Positions 1 through 5,486 of a stretch of 8,564 nucleotides of DNA are shown piece after piece (the first letter of the stretch is position 1; every line of letters starts with the position of its first letter). The notes under the pieces were generated by a model. That model had not been told where the DNA came from and did not search any database. It was given only the letters and a program-made list of their open reading frames with translations. The DNA is from Erysipelotrichia bacterium (GTDB lineage: Bacteria > Bacillota_I > Bacilli_A > RFN20 > CAG-826): positions 1-8,564 of the forward strand of contig JAAZFR010000123.1 in assembly GCA_012971835.1 (NCBI GenBank), read 5' to 3'. Position numbers and translations under genes: made by a program.

Positions 1-524
1 TCGTGTCCGCTCATCGCGAAGAAAATGTCGATATTGAAGAAAATTTTGTTGAACTAGTTAATTCTATTAACGAAATCGCCAAAAAATATGAAGTCCCTGT
101 CATCTATTCGACGCACCCGCGTACCCGCAAATTTATTGATAAGCGTAAGATTGTTTTTCACCCTCTTGTGCAAAACATTAAACCACTTGGCTTTCTTGAT
201 TATGTTAAATTACAAGCCAACGCTTTACTCGTTGTTAGTGATAGTGGAACCCTAACTGAAGAATCGGCAATTTTGGGTTTTCCTGGTGTTCTCATTCGGA
301 CCTCGACAGAACGCCCCGAAGGGCTTGATGCCGGAACTATAGTTGTCGGTGGCATTAAAAGCCGTGACGTTCTAGCGGCAAGTGAACTGTCGATTAAAAT
401 TTCTTCAGAACGGCCGATAACTATTTTACCAGTCGATTATCTAAGCACTGATGTATCGACAAAAGTTGTAAAAGTTATTCAAAGCTATGTCCATATTGTT
501 AATAAAACTACATGGCATAAATAA
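1..524 (+). CDS. wecB: UDP-N-acetylglucosamine 2-epimerase (non-hydrolysing, WecB/CapG family), C-terminal part
   Basis: This enzyme inverts C2 of a UDP-N-acetylhexosamine in the cytoplasm to supply a nucleotide sugar for glycan assembly. The reading frame is open through the left edge, so the N-terminal half lies outside; the GTG at 3-5 is an internal valine codon. About 173 residues remain of a family that is usually about 370-380. Visible family signatures, counted from that valine: AHREENV at 3-9, STHPRTR at 36-42, LQANALLVVSDSGTLTEES at 70-88 (UDP-binding part of the GT-B-like fold) and STERPE at 101-106. The pairing of SAHREEN with THPRTR and KPLGFLDY recalls the CapG/WbjD/FnlC branch, which completes UDP-N-acetyl-L-fucosamine synthesis. 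ERPEGLDAGTIVVGGI also occurs in plain WecB-like members, so the substrate is undecided. The gene ends at TAA 522-524, 67 nt before the next start. GC is about 42%, the highest in the window. Confidence 0.88.
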   Translation, partial: VSAHREENVDIEENFVELVNSINEIAKKYEVPVIYSTHPRTRKFIDKRKIVFHPLVQNIKPLGFLDYVKLQANALLVVSDSGTLTEESAILGFPGVLIRTSTERPEGLDAGTIVVGGIKSRDVLAASELSIKISSERPITILPVDYLSTDVSTKVVKVIQSYVHIVNKTTWHK

Positions 525-553
525 TGTAAAACATAACACTCGATTTTATTTTC

Positions 554-580
554 TTGATAGCAATATGAAATTGTTATAAA
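554..580 (+). promoter_or_regulatory. Candidate promoter for the sugar transferase gene
   Basis: A -35-like TTGATA (554-559) is followed after 15 bp by TATAAA (575-580), which carries an upstream TG (572-573), giving an extended -10. Transcription would start near 587, only about 5 nt before the ATG at 592, where no Shine-Dalgarno sequence is visible. That would make the transcript almost leaderless. The 15-bp spacer is short and AT-rich DNA yields such matches often, so this is tentative. Confidence 0.3.
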
Positions 581-591
581 GTATTTCAAGT

Positions 592-1203
592 ATGGCTGAC
601 AAAGGTTTTACGAAAAAGCAAAGACTGTATCTTGGATTAAAGAGGTTCTTTGACATTTTTGTTTCCTTTTTCGCGATTCTTATTTTAACCCCTTTTCTTG
701 TCATAATAGGTTTGATGGTAGTCTGTACGTCCAAAGGACCGGTCTTTTTTCGACAAAAAAGAATTGGGCGTGATAAAAAGGTTTTTCGCATTCTTAAGTT
801 TCGAACCATGAAAGTCGGCGCTCCTGAAATACCACCAAGCAATTTATCTAAAGAACAACAAAGAGCGATGTTAACAGGAATAGGAGTTTTCTTAAGAAAG
901 ACCAGTATAGATGAGCTGCCGCAAATATTTAACATATTTATTGGTCAAATGAGCGTTATTGGGCCACGACCAGCCGCCGCTTGCAATGAAGACGACATCA
1001 TTAATGAACGAGACAAATATTTTCCAAACCCTAATTCACTTCGCCCGGGTCTTTCCGGCTACGCCCAAACACATGGTCGTAATCACGAAGTGAAGCAAAA
1101 AGCCGAATTAGATGCCCACTATGCAAAAAACATTTCTTTTGGTTTAGATGCAAAAATATTTTTCCTTACGATTCGCAAATTGTTTCTTTTTGAAGGCTCG
1201 TAA
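592..1203 (+). CDS. Undecaprenyl-phosphate sugar phosphotransferase (small monotopic phosphoglycosyl transferase, bacterial sugar transferase family)
   Basis: This enzyme starts glycan assembly by moving a sugar-1-phosphate from a UDP-sugar to undecaprenyl phosphate at the cytoplasmic membrane face. At 203 residues it is the minimal PglC/CapM-type form, without the large N-terminal part of WcaJ/WbaP. Visible features: basic KRFFDI (18-22) leading into one hydrophobic re-entrant helix (about 20-42), GPVFFRQKRIG (49-59), FRILKFRTMK (65-74), the catalytic Asp-Glu dyad in SIDELPQ (D107-E108), GPRP (124-127), RPGLSG (151-156) and GRN (162-164). DDIINERDKY resembles the CapM-like branch that often works with deoxy-amino sugars, which fits the upstream epimerase, but the substrate is inferred. 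The ATG at 592 is bounded by an upstream in-frame stop (577-579). No clear ribosome binding site precedes it. The gene ends at TAA, 61 nt before the next gene. Confidence 0.9.
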   Translation: MADKGFTKKQRLYLGLKRFFDIFVSFFAILILTPFLVIIGLMVVCTSKGPVFFRQKRIGRDKKVFRILKFRTMKVGAPEIPPSNLSKEQQRAMLTGIGVFLRKTSIDELPQIFNIFIGQMSVIGPRPAAACNEDDIINERDKYFPNPNSLRPGLSGYAQTHGRNHEVKQKAELDAHYAKNISFGLDAKIFFLTIRKLFLFEGS

Positions 1204-1264
1204 AATGCACATTTGGTTATCGAAGTGATAATATATAAATGTTATTTACTAGATAACTTAAAAG

Positions 1265-3325
1265 ATGCTCATCAAACAAAAGAATTTATTAACTAATATT
1301 CTCTTCTGGGTAGCGATGATTTTCATGGCATATTTTGCCGAAAACGTCGTTATTTTTGATTTGAGTAACTTTCAAAGGCCGTTTACCTTGCTAGAATACA
1401 TTCTTCTTTTCTCGGGGATTATGATTATTTTAGGATACTATTTTTATTGCGAACATAAATATAACGGCCTTAATGCAAATTGGATTACGATTGCTATCTT
1501 ATCAATTGTTGTGTTGGGTGCCGCTATTGGCATATTCATGACGCCAGAAACCCAATTCTTTGAAACAATAGAGATTATTGATGAAGTAGAAACGATTGCT
1601 ATCAAAACATATACAACAAGCATAGTTGATAAAATCAAAAGTTTTCTATTTGTTTTAGTAGCGGCAATTGGCGTGTACATTCAAATCATAATCTTGCCTC
1701 GTTTAATCAGTTTTAAGCGATATGTCTTATTTTTAATGTATATTATCGTTACGGTTTCTTTGGTTTCGGCAATTGTTAGTTATGTTCTTGATTTTGATTC
1801 ATACGTGCATTTATACCAGCACGGTTTACGCGGTTATGTCCATCCCCAGTCATTTGTTTTTAACCGAAATATGTATGCGTTAATGCTTTTACTAGGCATG
1901 CTGGCGTTATATGTCATCATTTCATATTTACCCAAATGGTATAACTATGTCTTTTTGATTTTCCTTTTCGTTAATATCTTCTTCACTTTCTCTAAAGCGG
2001 CGTTTGGAATCGCCCTTATTACATTTGTTGCTCATTTCATATATCGAATGATAGCCACTTTTAAGAAAAGCAAGATTCGTAACATTATTTTCTTAGTTAT
2101 TGTAGGCATTGCCTTAGTTTGTGGAGTTTTGTTAATGCCATTCCCGTTTTTTATGGAAGTTCAACTTTTCAATGAAGCCCGCCGTTTTATACTTGAATAT
2201 TATGTTGAACTAGGCATCGGTTCCTATGATGGTAGAATCGAGATATGGAATAGTGTTATATCATTATCAAAAGGCATACATTTATGGTTTGGGAGAGGAC
2301 TAATAAACTTCGGCAACACGCTCTATTTTCACACAGGAGAGATTAATCCTCGGCATGTTTCAAACTACTTTTCTCATAATGGCTTTTTGGAAATATTAGG
2401 GCAGTGGGGACTTACTGGTTTAATACCATATTCTCTACTAGTTTTAGCAATATTTGGCCTCGATATTTTCGTTGCCATTAAGAATTATAAAATTGGAATA
2501 CCTGCTCTCATAATCTTTGGTGCATTCTTGGGTTACACGATGGTCGAAACCTCGACGTTATTTGACTTAACCATTGAGGGAATTACAACTACTGCATTAG
2601 TAACGCTACCCGCCCTTTCGTGGCTGTATGATAGACGTCACCCACAATTAAATCGTGAAATTATCATTAATGCCGAGAATCTTGAGTACAACCTTCCTCA
2701 TTACGATGTCGATCGTTTTGAAAAGCAAGCTGCAAAATATGCAGCATTACTATTAGGGCTGATAACCTTAGTGGCGTTTTACATTTTTTATCAACAAAAT
2801 GAACAAGTTATCACCTATATAATATTCATGACAATGTTAACAATAATTTTCTTGGTTTTGCCGAGAACATTATCGAGTATCTATTCTCTAAGGAATAAAA
2901 AGCGCGGACTATTCTTCTGGCCATTATTCTTTTTTGCTCTCCTTCTGGGTGTCGGGTCATTTATAACTTATCTTTTTATACCATCGCCCCTTATTTTGCT
3001 TTTAGTCACAAAAGTTCATTTAATTAATTTATTATTAAGCGAGAAATTTATACGAGCTGATTCGAAATCACTCAAAGATTATTTTATAAAAGCAATTCCT
3101 TCCTCACTGACTCTCATACTTAGTGTGCTTATCTCTGGATTACTGATTGTCTTTTTAATCCCCAATCTCACTCTATTCGTCGTATCGGAAATAATTGTTC
3201 TATATATTGTTATAGCAATACCTTTTATCTCAAAAAATAAATTGAAAAACAGCCGTATTAATAGAAAATTGCTAATTTTATTTTCTAAAAGTATCAGTTT
3301 CGCATCCAATGCTGAAAAAAGATAG
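1265..3325 (+). CDS. O-antigen polymerase/ligase-like membrane protein (Wzy/WaaL family) with an extra C-terminal membrane domain
   Basis: This is a polytopic inner-membrane protein of 686 residues, likely the polymerase (or ligase) of the polysaccharide repeat unit. The first ~455 residues look like the O-antigen ligase family. Hydrophobic segments lie near 10-31, 42-62, 72-92, 125-145, 152-174, 198-220, 226-242, 246-262, 272-291, 383-405 and 411-425. Family-like motifs are FNRNMYALML (199-208), TFSKAAFG (241-248), DGRIEIW (322-328), WFGRG (341-345) and SHNGFLEILGQWGLTGL (370-386). The long extracytoplasmic loop is about 292-382. A polar linker (455-488) is followed by about 200 residues with further hydrophobic segments (489-508, 514-531, 548-572, 574-592, 610-632, 635-656) that I do not recognise. 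Typical family members are about 400-480 residues. The start at ATG 1265 lacks a convincing Shine-Dalgarno. A weak TATAAA lies at 1234-1239. The stop is TAG, the only non-TAA stop here. Confidence 0.82.
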   Translation: MLIKQKNLLTNILFWVAMIFMAYFAENVVIFDLSNFQRPFTLLEYILLFSGIMIILGYYFYCEHKYNGLNANWITIAILSIVVLGAAIGIFMTPETQFFETIEIIDEVETIAIKTYTTSIVDKIKSFLFVLVAAIGVYIQIIILPRLISFKRYVLFLMYIIVTVSLVSAIVSYVLDFDSYVHLYQHGLRGYVHPQSFVFNRNMYALMLLLGMLALYVIISYLPKWYNYVFLIFLFVNIFFTFSKAAFGIALITFVAHFIYRMIATFKKSKIRNIIFLVIVGIALVCGVLLMPFPFFMEVQLFNEARRFILEYYVELGIGSYDGRIEIWNSVISLSKGIHLWFGRGLINFGNTLYFHTGEINPRHVSNYFSHNGFLEILGQWGLTGLIPYSLLVLAIFGLDIFVAIKNYKIGIPALIIFGAFLGYTMVETSTLFDLTIEGITTTALVTLPALSWLYDRRHPQLNREIIINAENLEYNLPHYDVDRFEKQAAKYAALLLGLITLVAFYIFYQQNEQVITYIIFMTMLTIIFLVLPRTLSSIYSLRNKKRGLFFWPLFFFALLLGVGSFITYLFIPSPLILLLVTKVHLINLLLSEKFIRADSKSLKDYFIKAIPSSLTLILSVLISGLLIVFLIPNLTLFVVSEIIVLYIVIAIPFISKNKLKNSRINRKLLILFSKSISFASNAEKR

Positions 3326-3458
3326 AATCCGGTTCTCTAATATTTTTTGCTAATTGGTGTTGAAACTACGATATAACGAAAAATCGCGTTAATATATGTC
3401 ATTTCCATTCAATAATTTTGTCGGTGCTCATTCCCATGAAATGTAGTAGAATTTTATC

Positions 3459-4640
3459 ATGGAAATATTGTTCGCATTAGGTATGTCTTTAAGTTCACCT
3501 GGACCATCCGTTCATCTTTTGAAAGACGTTATCAAAACTTTCGAAGAAGACAAGTTATTCTCTACTACTATTTTTGAAAAAAACTTCACCATTAATGAAA
3601 TCACTAAAATAGATAATCATATAAATTTTCCATTCAAAAAAACCAATAAGCGACTTCTTTTTTCTCGATACACAAAAGAAATTCACTATCTTCAAGAAAT
3701 CATTAAATATATCGAAGAAAATCATCTAACTTTTGATGTAGTATTCGTTCAGTCTTCTCCTGTGGCCTATATTTTGATTAATTATTTCAAAAAGAATTCG
3801 AAATCAAAAATTGTTTACAATGTGCAAGACATCTTTCCAGATAACGCAATGTTGTTAAGTCAATATAGTAAATTATTCTTGTTGCCTTTTCTAAAAAAAA
3901 CTTTAGATGCCTATAATAATTCTGATTTAATTATAACGATATCTGATGACATGCGAGATACTTTATCAAGTAAAGGAATTAGCAAAGAAAAAATTGTCAC
4001 AATTTATAATTGGGCTCCAAAATCGGAACAAATAAAAAAAGATAATTTCAATTACTTTTATCAAGACGAAAGACTCGCGAATAAATTTATTGTTTTATAT
4101 GCAGGGAATATTGGCAGATTTCAAGATGTTGGCACTATTATTAAAGCGGCCAACTTAATAAAAAACGATAGTATCATATTTGTTGTAATGGGCGATGGAG
4201 CTCTTTCGAAAAACATTGCTAAAAGAGCAAAATCAAATAAAAATAGAAACCTCGTTTTTTTGCCTCCACAGTCGTTTGGCAATATGCCGTTAATATATTC
4301 TTCTGCTAATGTTAATATTATTTCTTTGCGCAGAGGAGTTTTTAAAACAGCGTTGCCAAGCAAACTTGCGTTTTGTCTAAATGCTGGCAAACCAATAATT
4401 CTTTCTATCGAAAACTATTCAAAAATTGTTCGTTACTTTTTAAACGATGAATCAGTAACAATTTGTGAGCCAGAAAATCCGAACCAACTAGCACAATCAA
4501 TTGTCAATGTTCACAGGACTTTTGTTCAAAATGGTTTCTCTTCGGATATTAAGACGAAAAACGAAGCGATAACCTCCATAATTTCTGATAAAAACTATTT
4601 AAAATACAAAAATGCCATACTTCGTTTACTTAATCTATAA
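3459..4640 (+). CDS. Glycosyltransferase family 4 (WbuB-like), polysaccharide repeat-unit assembly
   Basis: This is a 393-residue GT-B retaining glycosyltransferase predicted to add one sugar to the lipid-linked repeat unit in the cytoplasm. The N-terminal acceptor domain shows SSPGPSVHLLKD (12-23), VVFVQSSPVAYI (94-105) and NVQDIFPDNA (121-130), a form of the D-[IL]-[WF]-P-[ED] motif of WbuB-like GT4 enzymes. The C-terminal donor domain shows IVLYAGNIGRFQDVGTI (211-227), VVMGDG (242-247) and ALPSKLAFCLNAGKPII (298-314). In the last motif the Glu of the common PSK-x-x-E-Y form is F305; I believe a subset of Bacillota homologues share this, so it need not mean loss of activity. WbuB itself is a proposed L-FucNAc transferase, but the sugar here is not deducible. 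The ATG at 3459 has no good Shine-Dalgarno. In the 133-nt gap before it, TTGCTA (3347-3352) and TATAAC (3372-3377), 19 bp apart, form a weak promoter candidate. GC is about 26%, far below the upstream genes. Confidence 0.85.
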   Translation: MEILFALGMSLSSPGPSVHLLKDVIKTFEEDKLFSTTIFEKNFTINEITKIDNHINFPFKKTNKRLLFSRYTKEIHYLQEIIKYIEENHLTFDVVFVQSSPVAYILINYFKKNSKSKIVYNVQDIFPDNAMLLSQYSKLFLLPFLKKTLDAYNNSDLIITISDDMRDTLSSKGISKEKIVTIYNWAPKSEQIKKDNFNYFYQDERLANKFIVLYAGNIGRFQDVGTIIKAANLIKNDSIIFVVMGDGALSKNIAKRAKSNKNRNLVFLPPQSFGNMPLIYSSANVNIISLRRGVFKTALPSKLAFCLNAGKPIILSIENYSKIVRYFLNDESVTICEPENPNQLAQSIVNVHRTFVQNGFSSDIKTKNEAITSIISDKNYLKYKNAILRLLNL

Positions 4641-4717
4641 TAATTATTATTTCTTAGTTAATTTGAACCATTATTTTCATTCTTTCATATTAATTTAGTG
4701 TGGTGATTATATTACGG

Positions 4718-4733
4718 CAACTATCGATAGTTG
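4718..4733. promoter_or_regulatory. 16-bp perfect palindrome, possible operator
   Basis: CAACTATCGATAGTTG reads identically on both strands, with no spacer and no mismatch. Its right end overlaps the -35-like TTGTTA (4731-4736) of the candidate promoter ahead of the glycerophosphotransferase remnant. That is where a dimeric repressor would block RNA polymerase. A rough chance estimate for a 16-bp perfect palindrome anywhere in a window this long and AT-rich is about 0.2, so position rather than rarity is the main argument. No regulator gene is visible in the window. Confidence 0.35.
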
Positions 4734-4760
4734 TTAGCTTTTGACTTGCAATGATATAAT
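4731..4760 (+). promoter_or_regulatory. Candidate promoter with extended -10 (TGATATAAT)
   Basis: A perfect -10 hexamer TATAAT (4755-4760) carries TG at the extended position (4752-4753) and has TTGTTA (4731-4736, four of six consensus bases) 18 bp upstream. This is the best sigma-70/sigma-A type promoter in the window. The start of transcription would be near 4767, leaving a leader of about 100 nt before the TTG start at 4869. A second TATAAT at 4773-4778 has no properly spaced -35. This promoter could also feed genes 6 and 7, since no terminator is seen between. Confidence 0.5.
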
Positions 4761-4855
4761 ACTTTCGTTTCATATAATGGAAAAAGTTATTTTCAAGTCT
4801 TTGGGAGAACTATTCGACTGGTCATAGAGACATATTACATAAGTTGAAAATTATT

Positions 4856-4860
4856 GGGAG
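4856..4860 (+). promoter_or_regulatory. Ribosome binding site (GGGAG) that decides the TTG start at 4869
   Basis: GGGAG lies 8 nt ahead of a TTG at 4869-4871. The alternative in-frame TTG at 4854 overlaps this site and has no Shine-Dalgarno of its own at a proper distance, so 4869 is preferred. Confidence 0.5.
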
Positions 4861-4868
4861 AATTCAAG

Positions 4869-5366
4869 TTGGAGAATCAATTTATCAAAAAAATCGAATT
4901 TTTTATAAAGCACAATACTTTCTTTCAGTACACTTATCGCATTGTATTGAGTGCCTTTTTCCGATTTCTTGGTATTTTTGTTTCATGCAAGAGGAACACA
5001 ATATTATTCAACTCATTTTTCACTGATGGCTCAAACTATCCATATATTAATCATCAAATTGCTATTGCTGATATTGTAATATCTGACTATTCAAGTCTTC
5101 TGTGGGATGCAGCATTAATCAAAAAACCAATTGTCTCATTCGCATATGATTATGATAATTATGCTTCAACAAGAGGACTTTACTTCGATATGAGAAGCGA
5201 ATTTCCGGGTGGAGTTGTCGAAAACGAGCAGCAGCTAATTGAAAGAATTTTAAAATTTAATTTTGAAAGAGAAACGCAACACAGTATTGCTTTAAAGGAA
5301 AAATTCATCACTCGCGATTCATCAAGCGCAACTAATACCTGTATCGAAGCTCTTTTTTCTAAATAA
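4869..5366 (+). pseudogene. CDP-glycerol:poly(glycerophosphate) glycerophosphotransferase-like (TagB/TagF family), internally deleted remnant
   Basis: Full-length members move glycerol phosphate, or a related alditol phosphate, from a CDP carrier onto a membrane-anchored glycan or teichoic acid. This frame encodes only 165 residues where about 370-400 are expected. Residues 1-50 look like a normal N terminus: a basic/hydrophobic amphipathic stretch, then NTILFNSFF (43-51). Residues from about 53 onward look like the C-terminal end of the family: DGSNYPYI, IADIVISDYSS (66-76), LWDAALIKKPIVSFAYD (78-94), RGLYFD (102-107) and FPGGVVEN. The middle of roughly 200 or more residues, which carries the catalytic His-Gly region, is missing. 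The join falls near 5010-5027 and the frame is kept across it, with no stop codon. Transfer activity is very unlikely. A regulatory or acceptor-binding role cannot be excluded. The start is TTG 4869, chosen by GGGAG at 4856-4860. Confidence 0.72.
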
Positions 5367-5417
5367 ACCCCATTTAATCATTTTATAAGCAGTTGGCTAT
5401 CTAAGATATTAATCTAC

Positions 5418-5445
5418 TTTTCATTTAATGCTATGTTAGTATTAT
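5418..5445 (+). promoter_or_regulatory. Candidate promoter for the cytidylyltransferase/PLP fusion gene
   Basis: TTTTCA (5418-5423, four of six -35 consensus bases) and TATTAT (5440-5445, five of six -10 bases) are separated by 16 bp. They lie in the 120-nt gap between the remnant gene and the fusion gene. The match is moderate and the gap is AT-rich, so this is a weak call. Read-through from the promoter at 4731-4760 is equally possible. Confidence 0.28.
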
Positions 5446-5474
5446 ATCGTTATGAATGATTCGCTTTTAGAAAT

Positions 5475-5478
5475 GAGG
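5475..5478 (+). promoter_or_regulatory. Ribosome binding site (GAGG) that decides the ATG start at 5487
   Basis: GAGG sits 8 nt before ATG 5487 but only 2 nt before the in-frame GTG at 5481. Initiation at 5487 is therefore strongly preferred. It also gives the N terminus expected of the nucleotidyltransferase family (MQAVILAAG). Confidence 0.7.
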
Positions 5479-5486
5479 ATGTGAAT

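Noticed and set aside
546..935. 129-codon minus-strand frame opposite the sugar transferase
   Set aside because: It lies antisense to a well-supported gene and its product shows no domain-like pattern. The other minus-strand frames here are shadows for the same reason.
3382..3392. TAACG/CGTTA pairing near 3375-3391 as a regulatory hairpin
   Set aside because: The stem is five base pairs with an imperfect extension, and no promoter of good quality is placed so that it would matter.
4801..4862. Repeated TTGGGAGAA at 4801 and 4854 as a mobile-element or target-site duplication
   Set aside because: The copies are nine bases, in different frames, and no transposase, inverted termini or insert-like sequence lies between them.
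4844..5026. 60-codon frame starting at TTG 4844
   Set aside because: It overlaps the transferase remnant in another frame, shows no recognisable motif and is a shadow.
5481..5486. GTG at 5481 as the start of the fusion gene
   Set aside because: GAGG would be only 2 nt away. The ATG at 5487 has 8-nt spacing and gives the family-typical N terminus.
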